Shown: piece after piece, positions 8,386-16,942 of the stretch
Layout of the letters: every line of letters begins with the position of its first letter
Position numbering within the stretch: position 1 is the first letter of the stretch
Translations under genes and position numbers: made by a program
The notes under the pieces: generated by a model
Databases searched by the model: none
Told to the model about the DNA's origin: nothing
What the model saw: only the letters and a program-made list of their open reading frames with translations
Assembly: GCF_004801285.1 (NCBI RefSeq)
Contig: NZ_SSNY01000014.1
Location: 1 to 64,000, forward strand
Direction: 5' to 3'
From: Ollibium composti
Lineage (GTDB): Bacteria > Pseudomonadota > Alphaproteobacteria > Rhizobiales > Rhizobiaceae
DNA length: 64,000 nucleotides

Positions 8386-9753
8386 TCAGCCCTCCCTCGG
8401 ATGCGACGACAGCGCGAAATATTTCTCCGCCACCGGCCAGTTGGCGGCGCGCGCGGCCTCCTGCATGCACTCGATCAGCGCCGCGCCCTCTGTTGTTTGC
8501 CGATGCGCCTTCATGTCGCCGTCGCGATAGGCGTTGATGAAGCGGAATTCCAGCGGGTCCATGCCGATTAGCCGCGCCAGCTTGTCCATCTGCACCTCCA
8601 GCGCGAAGTCGGCGATGGTGACGCCGAAGCCGCGCATGGCCGAGGACGGCGTTCGGTTGGTGTAGACGCAGTAGGTGTCGGCCCACACGTTTGGGATCGT
8701 ATACGGCCCCGGATAGTGCGCCGCGCCCTTCTGCGCGCCGTAGGGCGAATGGCGTGAATAGGCGCCGGCGTCGGTGTAGCCTTTGACGTAGCGTGCGACG
8801 ATGCGCCCGTCCTTCATGACGCCGTCCTTGATGGTGATCGTCTCGGCCGCGCGCGGCGAGGAAATCTGCATCTCCTCGTGCCGGCTGTAGATGAAGGAGA
8901 CCGGCCGGCCGGTCAGCTTCGCCGCCAGGATGGCGATCGGCTCGACGATGACGTCGACCTTGCCGCCGAAGCCGCCGCCCGCCGTGCCGCCGACCAGATG
9001 CAATTGCGAGCCCGGCATCTGCAAAATGATGGAGGTGTTGTCGAGCGTGAAGAACATCGCCTGCGTGTTGGTGTAGCAGGTGAAGCGGTCGTTGCCATCG
9101 GGCACGGCGATGCAACCGGTCGTTTCCATCGGCGCCTGCTCGATCGGCGAGGACGAATAGGTCTGCTCGAGGATATGATCGGCCTCGGCGAAACCCTTCT
9201 CGACATCGCCGAAGCGCACCTTGCGGCAGGCGCCGCTGTCGTACATGTAGTAGTTCTGGCCGTGGTGCTCGTTGACCAGCGGCGCACCGGGCTTCAAGGC
9301 CGCTTCCATGTCGAGCACGGCCGGCAGCACCTCGTAGTCCACCTTGACCTTGGCGGCCGCTTCCTGCGCGGCGCGCTCGGTCTCGGCCAGCACCGCCACC
9401 ACCGCCTCGCCCTTCCAGCGCACCTTGTCCTCGGCCAGCACATGTTCGTCTTCCGGGCCGATCTGGATGAGGATCAGGATGGTGTAGGTGTTATGCGGCA
9501 CGTCCTTGGCGGTCAGCACGCGCACGACGCCCGGATGCTTCTCGGCCTCCGACGTGTCGATCGACCTGATGCGCGCATGGTGATGCGGGCTGCGCACCAT
9601 CTTCAGGTGCAGCATGCCCGGAAAGTTCCGGTCGGCGAAATAGGTCGTCTTGGCCGTCACGTGACCAGGCACGTCGGCGCGCGGCCGCCCCTGGCCGATC
9701 TCGTTGAGGTCGTCCCTGCGCTCGTCGGCGAAGTAGTTTTTCGCAAGCCGCAT
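8386..9753 (-). CDS. Molybdopterin-binding subunit, N-terminal half (xanthine dehydrogenase family)
   Basis: The 455 residues contain the Ald_Xan_dh_C domain (about 20-135) and the first part of the molybdopterin-binding domain, with GGTAGGGFGGK (cofactor binding) and SSAMRGFGV. The AMRGFG loop resembles xanthine/aldehyde oxidoreductases rather than the AYRCSFR loop of true CO dehydrogenase, so CO oxidation is unlikely. The sequence ends SSHPREG-stop, where relatives continue into the half encoded by the next gene. The [2Fe-2S] subunit gene ends 12 bp upstream. The substrate is unknown. Confidence 0.87.
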   Translation of the reverse strand: MRLAKNYFADERRDDLNEIGQGRPRADVPGHVTAKTTYFADRNFPGMLHLKMVRSPHHHARIRSIDTSEAEKHPGVVRVLTAKDVPHNTYTILILIQIGPEDEHVLAEDKVRWKGEAVVAVLAETERAAQEAAAKVKVDYEVLPAVLDMEAALKPGAPLVNEHHGQNYYMYDSGACRKVRFGDVEKGFAEADHILEQTYSSSPIEQAPMETTGCIAVPDGNDRFTCYTNTQAMFFTLDNTSIILQMPGSQLHLVGGTAGGGFGGKVDVIVEPIAILAAKLTGRPVSFIYSRHEEMQISSPRAAETITIKDGVMKDGRIVARYVKGYTDAGAYSRHSPYGAQKGAAHYPGPYTIPNVWADTYCVYTNRTPSSAMRGFGVTIADFALEVQMDKLARLIGMDPLEFRFINAYRDGDMKAHRQTTEGAALIECMQEAARAANWPVAEKYFALSSHPREG

Positions 9754-9765
9754 GATCGTCTCCTC

Positions 9766-10248
9766 CTATGCCGCGTTGTGCGAATTGGCGCGAGCGGCCG
9801 CGAGGATCGCCTGGATGATGGGCTCGTAGCCGGTGCAGCGGCAGACATTGCCGGAGATCGCCTCGACCACGTCCTCGCGCGTCGGGTTCGGCGTGCGGTC
9901 GAGTAGCGCCTTGGCGGCCATCAGCATGCCCGGCGTGCAGAAGCCGCATTGCGCCGCGAAACCGTCCATGAAGGCGCGCTGCAAGGGATGCAGCACACCG
10001 GCCTCCGCCAGCCCCGCCGTGGTGGTGATCTCCGCACCCTCGCAGGTTTCGGCAAGCGTCAGGCAGGACAGCCTGAGTTCGCCGTCGATCAACACAGAAC
10101 AGGCGCCGCAGGTGCCCTGATGGCAGCCGCCCTTGGGCGAGGTATCGCCCGCCTTGCCGCGCAGCACGGCAAGCAGCGTCGCGCCGCTGTCGACGAATTC
10201 GGCCTTCTCGCTGCCGTTGAGCGAAAATTGCACAGGAACCTTGGCCAT
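9766..10248 (-). CDS. [2Fe-2S] subunit of molybdenum hydroxylase (CoxS-like)
   Basis: The 160-residue small subunit carries a plant-ferredoxin-type cluster (KGGCHQGTCGACSVLID with a later Cys in LSCLTLA) and a C-terminal helical [2Fe-2S] domain (AAQCGFCTPGMLM and GNVCRCTGYEPI). All eight expected cysteines are present. It transfers electrons from the molybdenum site to the FAD subunit. The start at 10248 (MAKVPVQFS) is preferred because GGGAGGAAAG precedes it. It lies between the FAD and molybdopterin genes, and the three together form the usual trimeric enzyme. Confidence 0.93.
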   Translation of the reverse strand: MAKVPVQFSLNGSEKAEFVDSGATLLAVLRGKAGDTSPKGGCHQGTCGACSVLIDGELRLSCLTLAETCEGAEITTTAGLAEAGVLHPLQRAFMDGFAAQCGFCTPGMLMAAKALLDRTPNPTREDVVEAISGNVCRCTGYEPIIQAILAAARANSHNAA

Positions 10249-10280
10249 CTTTCCTCCCGGACCGCGGCCGTGACGCCGCA

Positions 10281-11078
10281 CTATCGAGCAAGAAGCAGTC
10301 TTTTCAGATGCACCGGCAGCACCTCGGCGCGATACCAGGCGCTCGCCACCGCATCGGTCGGCGGCACTGTGCCCTCGCCTGCGACGGCGAGCGCGGCGGC
10401 TATCCCGTCCGCCGTCAGCCTGTTGCCGACCAGCGCCTTTTCTGCCGCCTTGGCCCTGATCGGCCGGTCCGCCATGCAGCCGAGGCCGATGCGCGCCGCC
10501 GTGACGCGGCCGTCGCCGTCCTCCTCGACGACTGCGGCGATGCTGAGGACCGAAACGCCCTTCGGCTTGACGCGCGACACCTTCAGGAAGCGGAAGCCGC
10601 CGTCGCGCGGCATAGCGAAGCTGACGGCGGTGACGATGCCGGTGAAGCCGTCGCGTCCGGCGAGAAACTCTTCCACAGGTATAGCGCCTCCGCCGGCATG
10701 AACGGTAGCGTCCAGCGCCAGCAGTGCGACCGTGAAATCGCCGTAGGGCGAGGCGGCGAACAGATTGCCGCCAACGGTGGCCTGGTTGCGGACCGCCGGT
10801 CCGCCGACGGCGCGCGCCGCCCTGGCGATCACCGCCAGACCCGGATGGGCGGCGACCGCCGCCATCGTGACGCCGGCGCCGATGGTGGCGCGCGCGCCCT
10901 CGACCGCGATGGCCGACAGCGCTGGATCGGTTGCCCGGACCAACGTCGAGAACGACAGGTCGCCCTCGTTGGCGGCGCGCACGGCGAGCGTCCCGCCGCC
11001 GAGATAGCGCGTGCCCGACGCCTTCAGCGCGGCGCCGGCATCGGCAATGGTGGAAAAAGTCTGGAGCGTCAGCGGCAT
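10281..11078 (-). CDS. FAD-binding subunit of molybdenum hydroxylase (CoxM-like)
   Basis: The 265 residues have the PCMH-type FAD-binding domain (YLGGGTLAVRAANEG, then the AVGGPAVRNQATVGGNLFAASPYGD signature near residues 90-115) followed by the CO_deh_flav_C domain. The size matches CoxM/XdhC-type flavin subunits. It passes electrons to an acceptor outside the complex. It ends 32 bp before the [2Fe-2S] gene and starts about 46 bp after the SRPBCC gene on the same strand. Confidence 0.92.
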   Translation of the reverse strand: MPLTLQTFSTIADAGAALKASGTRYLGGGTLAVRAANEGDLSFSTLVRATDPALSAIAVEGARATIGAGVTMAAVAAHPGLAVIARAARAVGGPAVRNQATVGGNLFAASPYGDFTVALLALDATVHAGGGAIPVEEFLAGRDGFTGIVTAVSFAMPRDGGFRFLKVSRVKPKGVSVLSIAAVVEEDGDGRVTAARIGLGCMADRPIRAKAAEKALVGNRLTADGIAAALAVAGEGTVPPTDAVASAWYRAEVLPVHLKRLLLAR

Positions 11079-11124
11079 CGTGTCCTCCCGCTTGCCACTG
11101 CCCGATGTCAGGACTTGCCCGAGA

Positions 11125-11568
11125 TCAGGCCTTTCCCGAGAAATGATCCTTCAGCGCGTTGAAGCCGCCCTGGAAGACATTGGCGCCCATGCCGCTGGCC
11201 ACCGCGTCGGCCTGGTCGGCCGGCGCTTCGAAATCGGCGCTCCACTCGGCATAGGTGCGCTCGCCGTCGGTGACGCGCCGCAACTGCAGCGTCGCCGTGT
11301 GGTTGGAGATCGGCTGCGGCGTCTCGATGATCGAATAGGAAACGCGGAAATCGGCGTCGGAGAAGTCCAGCAGCTTTTCGCGGATGGTGGCGCCGCTCGC
11401 CACCTTGAAGTTGCGCACGCAGCCGATGGCCTCGGCGTCCTTGCCGTCTTCGATATGGCTCTCCACCATGCGCGGATGCCACGACGGCAGGCCGTTGAAA
11501 TCGCGGATGCGTGCCCAGACCTTCTCGACCGGCGCATCGATGACGCTGGAGACTGTGATTGACGCCAT
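11125..11568 (-). CDS. SRPBCC-family protein
   Basis: The 147-residue protein begins ITVSSVIDAPVEKVWARIRDFNGLPSWHP, the typical first strand and helix of START/polyketide-cyclase-like (SRPBCC) ligand-binding folds. CO-dehydrogenase operons commonly include an SRPBCC protein (CoxG) that helps attach the enzyme to the membrane, but this one lacks a long C-terminal extension and a CoxG role is only a possibility. GAGGAG lies upstream of the start at 11568. It is the first enzyme-operon gene after the AraC regulator, 100 bp downstream of it. Confidence 0.8.
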   Translation of the reverse strand: MASITVSSVIDAPVEKVWARIRDFNGLPSWHPRMVESHIEDGKDAEAIGCVRNFKVASGATIREKLLDFSDADFRVSYSIIETPQPISNHTATLQLRRVTDGERTYAEWSADFEAPADQADAVASGMGANVFQGGFNALKDHFSGKA

Positions 11569-11668
11569 GGCTGGGTGCTCCTCGCTGACCAATGGCGAAA
11601 CAATAGAGCCGGGCAAAAGCCGCCGCTTATCAAGGCGTCTTGGCGCCTTATCGAAGCGTCTGAAAAAT

Positions 11669-12490
11669 TCAGCCTGCCAGCCGGGCCGCCTCGCGATAAA
11701 GCGTCGGCGGCACGCCGGCATGATCGCGAAAGAAGCGGGTGAAATTGCCCTGCGTGGTGAAGCCGAGATTGCAGGCCACCGCCGTCAGCGGCTCCTCGCA
11801 GCATTGCAACTGGCGCAGCGCCTCCTCCATGCGCAGCGTATTCCAGTAGACGTTGGGCGTCAGGTTCGTCTGCGCCTTGAACAGGGTGAAGAAATGCGGC
11901 CTCGACAGGCCGACGCTGCGCGCCACCTCGTCGAGGCTCATGCGCTCGCATATGTTGGCCTTCATCAGGTCCATGGCCTTGCGCACCCGGAAATCGTGGC
12001 CCTGCCCGGCCTGCATCGACGCTCTGACCGGGCCTGTGCCGGCGGCATCCAGCAGACTGTCGATCAGCCGCTCGATCTCGTAGGCGATCAGGTCGTCGGC
12101 GTCCGGCGCATCCGTCAGCCGCGCGAACAGCCCGGCGGCAGCCTCGCCCAGCCAGGCATCGAGCACGATGGCCGCGTTGCGGAACAGCCGCGCGCCGGCC
12201 GGCAGGCCGCGACGCCGCAAGGCCCATTCCGGCCGGATGTAGAAGCACAGGAACAGGCCGGGCAGGCTGCCTTCGGCGAAACTGTGGCTGTGCGGCTCGA
12301 AGGAATTGACGCCGGCGGCGACCTGCGGCCCCAGCGCGACGTGGCACTCGCCGACCTGCATGGTGCCCGGCGTGCCGTCCAGCCAGACGATGAGATGGGC
12401 TTCGGCATGCGCATGCGTGACCAGGTCGCTGGCCGCATTGAGCACCGACACATGCCCGAACTCGCCCCTGAAGAGCTTGATCGAGGACAT
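11669..12490 (-). CDS. AraC-family transcriptional regulator
   Basis: 273 residues. The N-terminal AraC-type cupin domain (about 1-130) has a metal-site-like HAHAEAHLIVWLDG. The C-terminal region carries two helix-turn-helix motifs (MSLDEVARSVGLSRPHFFTLFKAQ and PLTAVACNLGFTTQGNFTRFFRD). The start at 12490 has a near-perfect AGGAGGAGAA site. It lies immediately upstream of the molybdenum hydroxylase genes on the same strand and is the likely activator of that operon. The inducer is unknown. Confidence 0.92.
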   Translation of the reverse strand: MSSIKLFRGEFGHVSVLNAASDLVTHAHAEAHLIVWLDGTPGTMQVGECHVALGPQVAAGVNSFEPHSHSFAEGSLPGLFLCFYIRPEWALRRRGLPAGARLFRNAAIVLDAWLGEAAAGLFARLTDAPDADDLIAYEIERLIDSLLDAAGTGPVRASMQAGQGHDFRVRKAMDLMKANICERMSLDEVARSVGLSRPHFFTLFKAQTNLTPNVYWNTLRMEEALRQLQCCEEPLTAVACNLGFTTQGNFTRFFRDHAGVPPTLYREAARLAG

Positions 12491-12671
12491 TTCTCCTCCT
12501 GGACGCTTCTGCGCGCGTCTTGATACGCCAATTCTGGTCCGACCAGATGGCGGCGTCAAGCGGCAGGTCGCCGGCCCACACGGCAGCGCGGGCAGGAGCT
12601 TGTCCCGTGGCCCATTTTCAATCCCGTCCGCACAGGCTAGCTTCCCGCATCGGTTCGGAGTCCCGCCCTTC

Positions 12672-13592
12672 ATGATCATCGTCATCGGCTCGATCAACCT
12701 CGACCTGATCGCCACCGTCGAGCGGCTGCCGGCGCCGGGCGAGACCGTTCCCGGAAATGGTTTTTCCACCGCGCCCGGCGGCAAGGGCGCCAACCAGGCG
12801 CTGGCCGCCGCGCGCGCCGGAGCCAAGGTGCGCATGGTCGGCGCCGTCGGCAAGGACCCCTTCGCCGCGCAGGCGCTGGAATTGCTGAAGGCCGGCGCGG
12901 TCGACCTCTCCGGCGTCGCCGAGATGCACGCCTCGACCGGAACCGCGCTCATCCTCGTCGGCGGCGCGGGCGAGAACATGATCGCCGTGGTTCCCGGCGC
13001 CAACGCCTCGGTCGTGCCGGGCGACCTCGCCAAGGCGTTTCTCGCGAAGGGCGACGTGGTCCTGCTGCAGCACGAAATCCCGCTGGAGACGGTGGAAGCC
13101 GCACTCGACGCCGCGCGAGACGCCGGCGCCGTCACCGTGCTCAACACCGCCCCCTTCCACAGCGGGGTGACGGCCTGGCTCGCCAAGGCGGACCATGTCG
13201 TCGCCAACGAGACCGAATTCGACCTCTATGCGGACGCACTGGCGCTGCCGGCAGGCGACAGGCCCACCCGCATGCGCGCCTTCGCGGAGAAGACCGGCCG
13301 CGTCGTCATCGTGACGCTCGGCGGCGACGGCGTTCTGGCGGCGTCGCCTGGCGGTTTCCATCAGGTGCCGGCGCTGAAGATCGAGCCGGTCGACACCGTC
13401 GGCGCCGGCGACACCTTCTGCGGCTATCTTGCCGCCGGCCTGTCCTCAGGTCTGCCGCTCGAGGATGCGCTGGCGCGCGCCGCGGCGGCCGGTTCGCTCG
13501 CCTGCCTGAAACCCGGCGCGCAGCCGTCGATTCCACTCAAGGCGGACGTCGATGCCGCGCTCGCCGCCGCCCTGCCCGACGAAGGACGCTGA
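12672..13592 (+). CDS. rbsK: Ribokinase (PfkB family)
   Basis: The 306-residue sugar kinase begins MIIVIGSINLDLIATVERLP. It has the PfkB signature 1 region (TAPGGKGANQALAAARAGAKVRMVG) and signature 2 with the catalytic Asp (DTVGAGDTFCGYLAAGL). This matches ribokinase, which phosphorylates D-ribose at O5. Other PfkB sugar kinases remain possible. The stop is directly followed by the amidase start, and with the LysE gene these form an operon. A ribose source could be the nucleoside hydrolase encoded at 15835-16788. Confidence 0.88.
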   Translation: MIIVIGSINLDLIATVERLPAPGETVPGNGFSTAPGGKGANQALAAARAGAKVRMVGAVGKDPFAAQALELLKAGAVDLSGVAEMHASTGTALILVGGAGENMIAVVPGANASVVPGDLAKAFLAKGDVVLLQHEIPLETVEAALDAARDAGAVTVLNTAPFHSGVTAWLAKADHVVANETEFDLYADALALPAGDRPTRMRAFAEKTGRVVIVTLGGDGVLAASPGGFHQVPALKIEPVDTVGAGDTFCGYLAAGLSSGLPLEDALARAAAAGSLACLKPGAQPSIPLKADVDAALAAALPDEGR

Positions 13593-13593
13593 T

Positions 13594-15075
13594 ATGGACG
13601 CCACCCGCCCCCGAAGCCGCCTTGCCGCTCCGCCGGCCGGCGACATATGCCGCCTTTCCGCCGTCGAACTCGCCCGCCGCATCCGCGAGCGCCGGCTCTC
13701 GGCGCGCGAGGTGGCCACCGCCTTCCTCGACCGCATCGAGGCCGTCAATCCGCTCGTCAACGCCGTCGTGTCGCTGCGCGAGCGCGCCGACATCCTCAGC
13801 GAAGCCGGCGAAGCCGACGCCCGTCTCGCGGCCGGCGCCGAGCCGGGAGCTCTGTTCGGCCTGCCCATCGCCATCAAGGACCTCGCCCTGACAAAGGGGC
13901 TCAGGACGACCTTCGGCTCGCCGATCTTCGCCGACCTCGTCCCACAGGAGGACGACCTGTTCGTCACCCGTATGAGGCAGGCCGGCGCGATCGTCATCGG
14001 CAAGACCAACGCACCGGAATTCGGCCTCGGCTCCAACACCTACAACCCGGTGTTCGGCGCCACCTTGAACGCCCTCGATCCGGCGCTCACCGCAGGCGGC
14101 TCCAGCGGCGGTGCCGCCGTGGCGCTGGCGCTCGACATGGTGCCGCTGGCCGACGGCAGCGATTTCGGCGGCTCGCTGCGCAATCCCGCCGCCTACAACA
14201 ACGTCTACGGCTTCCGCCCTTCGCAAGGGCTGGTGCCGAGCCTTGGCATCGAGGTCTTTCACGCGCAAATGGGCGTGGAGGGACCGATGGCCCGCACTGT
14301 GCGCGACCTTGCCCTGCTGCTCGACGTGCAGGCCGGCTACCATCCGGCAGCGCCCCTGTCCTATGAAAAGCCAGGCTCGTTCCTGGCGGGGCTCGATCAG
14401 CCGGCGACACCGGGCCGCATCGGCTGGCTCGGCGATTTCGGCGGCGTCCTGCCGATGGAAAGCGGCATTCTCGACCTGTGCGAAGAAGCGCTCGGCCGCT
14501 TCGGCGATCTCGGATTTTCGGTCGAACCCCTGCTGCCCGATTTCGATGCGGAGGCGCTCTGGCAGGCTTTCTGCGTGCTCAGGCAAGCGACCAGCGGCTC
14601 GGCGCTGAAGGCGCTGCTCGACGATCCGGCCAATCGCGGCAAGCTGAAGCCCGAGGCGGTGTGGGAAGCCGAAGGCGCCGGTCGTCTCGCCGCTCCGCAA
14701 ATCCATGCCGCATCGACGGTCCGCACCGCCTGGTATCGGACGCTGCTGGCCCTGTTCGAGCGCTTCGACCTTCTGGCGCTGCCCACCGCGCAGGTCTTCC
14801 CCTTCCCCATCGAAACCCACTGGCCGCGCGAGGTCGCGGGCCGGCCGATGGACACCTACCACCGCTGGATGCAGGTTTGCGCTTTCGCCACCATGGGCGG
14901 CTGCCCGGCGCTCAACGTGCCGGTCGGCTTCGACGCGCGCGGCCGGCCGATGGGCATGCAACTGATCGGCCGCCCGCGCGGCGACCTCGACGTGCTGCGC
15001 GCCGGCGCCGCCTACGAGACGGCGCTGCCCTGGGTCGCCGGCGCGCAAACCGCCCCGGACGGTTCCACGCGTTAA
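13594..15075 (+). CDS. Amidase, amidase-signature family
   Basis: The 493-residue enzyme hydrolyses a carboxamide or related bond. The Ser-cisSer-Lys triad of the family is visible: Lys in LPIAIKDLA, the cis-Ser in TAGGSSGGAAVALAL, and the nucleophile region in GSDFGGSLRNPA. The usual GSDIGGS is slightly altered but keeps the serine. The start at 13594 is one base after the ribokinase stop, with GAAGGACG as ribosome binding site. The substrate is unknown; annotations as Glu-tRNA amidotransferase A would be wrong without the GatB/C partners. Confidence 0.9.
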   Translation: MDATRPRSRLAAPPAGDICRLSAVELARRIRERRLSAREVATAFLDRIEAVNPLVNAVVSLRERADILSEAGEADARLAAGAEPGALFGLPIAIKDLALTKGLRTTFGSPIFADLVPQEDDLFVTRMRQAGAIVIGKTNAPEFGLGSNTYNPVFGATLNALDPALTAGGSSGGAAVALALDMVPLADGSDFGGSLRNPAAYNNVYGFRPSQGLVPSLGIEVFHAQMGVEGPMARTVRDLALLLDVQAGYHPAAPLSYEKPGSFLAGLDQPATPGRIGWLGDFGGVLPMESGILDLCEEALGRFGDLGFSVEPLLPDFDAEALWQAFCVLRQATSGSALKALLDDPANRGKLKPEAVWEAEGAGRLAAPQIHAASTVRTAWYRTLLALFERFDLLALPTAQVFPFPIETHWPREVAGRPMDTYHRWMQVCAFATMGGCPALNVPVGFDARGRPMGMQLIGRPRGDLDVLRAGAAYETALPWVAGAQTAPDGSTR

Positions 15076-15091
15076 CCGGAGGACTGAACCG

Positions 15092-15703
15092 ATGTCGCCT
15101 TCCGTCTATGCCGCCTTTCTCGCCGCCTGCGTCGTCATCATCCTGGTGCCGGGCCCGACGGTGACGCTGATCGTCGCCAATTCGATCCGCCACGGCACGC
15201 GCGCGGGGCTGGCCAACGTCGCCGGCGGACAGCTTGGGATGGCCATCGTCTTCGCCGTCGTCGGCATCGGTCTTGCTTCGGTGATCGAGGGCATGGGCCA
15301 CTGGTTCGAGCTGGTGCGGCTGGCCGGAGCCGCCTACCTGGTCTGGATGGGCGTGCAGATGTTGCGCTCGAAAGGCCATCTCAACCCCGACGGCACGGTC
15401 CGGCACCCGCGCGGCGGCTTCTTCCTGCAGGGCCTGCTGGTGGCGCTGAGCAATCCCAAGGTGCTGATCTTCTTCGGCGCCTTCCTGCCGCAGTTCCTCG
15501 ATCCGGCCGGCAACGCGGCGCTGCAACTGGCGCTGATGGGCGTCACTGCGCTGATCCTCGGCGCGCTGTCGGACGCCGCCTATGCGCTCGCCGCTGGCCG
15601 CGCCGGCCACATGCTGTCGGCCCGCCGCGTCAAGCTCCTGTCGAAGATAAGCGGCGGCTTCCTCGTCGGCGGCGGGGTCTGGCTGGCCCTGTCGAGGAGG
15701 TGA
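15092..15703 (+). CDS. LysE-family amino acid exporter
   Basis: The 203-residue inner-membrane protein has about six hydrophobic segments and the typical LysE/RhtB opening (ILVPGPTVTLIVANSIRHGTRAGLANVAGG), plus SNPKVLIFFGAFLPQF. The family exports amino acids or their analogues. GGAGGA precedes the start. It lies 16 bp after the amidase gene, so it may export the amidase product or protect against overload. A palindromic repeat directly follows. Confidence 0.9.
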   Translation: MSPSVYAAFLAACVVIILVPGPTVTLIVANSIRHGTRAGLANVAGGQLGMAIVFAVVGIGLASVIEGMGHWFELVRLAGAAYLVWMGVQMLRSKGHLNPDGTVRHPRGGFFLQGLLVALSNPKVLIFFGAFLPQFLDPAGNAALQLALMGVTALILGALSDAAYALAAGRAGHMLSARRVKLLSKISGGFLVGGGVWLALSRR

Positions 15704-15720
15704 CGGCTTCCCTTTCCTCG

Positions 15721-15834
15721 CCCCGTTTACGGGGAGAGGGTGGCCGCGAAGCGGCCGGGTGAGGGGCAGCGCCGACTCGCGAAAGTTGGCGCCGCCCCTC
15801 ATCCGCCTGCCGGCACCTTCTCCCCGTAAACGGG
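15721..15834. repeat. Palindromic repeat between converging genes
   Basis: The arms CCCGTTTACGGGGAGA (from 15722) and TCTCCCCGTAAACGGG (15819-15834) are perfect inverted repeats. The inner segments gaggggcagcgccg / ggcgccgcccctc are also complementary. It fills the space between the LysE gene and the nucleoside hydrolase stop, which begins at the next base, and could act as a bidirectional transcription end or mRNA stabiliser. Confidence 0.8.
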
Positions 15835-16788
15835 CTACAGCCGTCCCAGCCGCTCCGTCAGCAGGGCGAAAAACCCGTCGGCATCAATGTCGCGCATCAC
15901 CAGGGCGTTCTTCGGCCGGTCGGTGACGCCCCACCAGTCGACCACCGTCATGCCCATGGTGAGCTCCGAAGTCGTCTCGATCTCGACATTGCAGTGGCGG
16001 CCCGTGAACAGTTCCGGCCTGAGCAGCCAGGCGATGACGCAGGGATCGTGCAGCGGCCCGCCGTCGGTGCCGTATTTCTCCTCGTCGAAGCGCTCGAAGA
16101 AGTCGAGCAGGGCGGCTACCGCGTCGCCGACCTTGCTGCCCAGCTTGCGCATCGCCTCGATTCGCTTATGCGTCGTCAGCGCCTTGTGGGTGACGTCGAG
16201 CGGCATGACGATGATCGGCGCGCCCGAGCGGAACACCACCTCAGCGGCGTGCGGATCGACATAGATGTTGAATTCCGCCGTCGGCGTGATGTTGCCGCCC
16301 TCGAAGAAGCCGCCGCCCATCAGCACGATCTCCCTGATGCGCGGCGCGATGCGCGGCTCGCGGATCAGCGCCAGCGCGATGTTGGTGAGCGGCCCCAGCG
16401 CGCACAACGTGACGGTGCCGGCCTCCTCGCTCATCAGTGTCTCGACGATGAAGTCGACGGCATACTGGTCCTGCAGCTTCATGGCCGGTTCTGGCAGCGC
16501 CGGGCCGTCGAGCCCGGTCTTGCCGTGGACGTGCTCGGCGGTGACCAGCGGCCTGACCAGCGGCCGGATGGCGCCCGAATAGACCTTGATGTCGGGCCGT
16601 CCGGCGAGCTCGCAGATCTTGCGGGCGTTTATCTCGGTCAGCTTCAGCGGCACGTTGCCGGCGACGGCGGTGATGCCGACGATATCGAGCTCGGCGCTGC
16701 CCAGCGCCAGCAGGATGGCGACGGCATCGTCCTGGCCGGGGTCCGTGTCGATGATGATCTTGCGCGCGGCAAGCCGTGAGGCGGTCAT
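15835..16788 (-). CDS. Nucleoside hydrolase (inosine/uridine-preferring type)
   Basis: The 317-residue enzyme cleaves the N-glycosidic bond of ribonucleosides to base and ribose. The calcium-binding Asp cluster (IIIDTDPGQDDAVAILLAL, about residues 11-29) and the later NIYVDPHAAEVVF and HDPCVIAWLL (containing the active-site His/Asp) are present. The start at 16788 has AAGGAAATGCC and drops a long unrelated extension. It is divergent from hsp20 and close to the ribokinase gene, so ribose salvage is a reasonable inference. The nucleoside preference cannot be read from the sequence. Confidence 0.92.
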   Translation of the reverse strand: MTASRLAARKIIIDTDPGQDDAVAILLALGSAELDIVGITAVAGNVPLKLTEINARKICELAGRPDIKVYSGAIRPLVRPLVTAEHVHGKTGLDGPALPEPAMKLQDQYAVDFIVETLMSEEAGTVTLCALGPLTNIALALIREPRIAPRIREIVLMGGGFFEGGNITPTAEFNIYVDPHAAEVVFRSGAPIIVMPLDVTHKALTTHKRIEAMRKLGSKVGDAVAALLDFFERFDEEKYGTDGGPLHDPCVIAWLLRPELFTGRHCNVEIETTSELTMGMTVVDWWGVTDRPKNALVMRDIDADGFFALLTERLGRL

Positions 16789-16845
16789 GGCATTTCCTTG
16801 ATCTGAAAAGTCTTTTTGGGCGGGTGCGGGTTGGCGGTGAATCGG

Positions 16846-16874
16846 CTTGAACTTGGCCCCGGGGCGGACCATAT
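16846..16874 (+). promoter_or_regulatory. RpoH-type heat-shock promoter of hsp20
   Basis: CTTGAA (16846-16851), a 17-base spacer and CCATAT (16869-16874) resemble the alphaproteobacterial RpoH (sigma-32) consensus. The predicted transcript start is about 60-65 bases before the hsp20 ATG. The same spacing with a related -10 is seen upstream of grpE. Confidence 0.65.
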
Positions 16875-16884
16875 CAAGGCCATC

Positions 16885-16942
16885 GGGAAAAATGCCAGTC
16901 GGGTTTTTCCGGTTTATGTCGCTCCAAGGAGGACGCTGTAAC
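16885..16942 (+). promoter_or_regulatory. ROSE-like RNA thermometer in the hsp20 leader
   Basis: Two stem-loops precede the start codon. The first pairs GGAAAAA with TTTTTCC (16886-16910). The second, GTCGCTCCAAGGAGGAC (16918-16934), sequesters the AAGGAGG ribosome binding site: GTC pairs with GAC and CTCC with GGAG, leaving a bulged G opposite the Shine-Dalgarno strand. The UCGCU segment matches the U(U/C)GCU signature of ROSE thermometers that control rhizobial small heat-shock genes. Confidence 0.7.

Noticed and set aside
7379..9753. Carbon monoxide dehydrogenase (true CoxL)
   Set aside because: The active-site loop reads SAMRGFG rather than the AYRCSFR loop of form I CODH.
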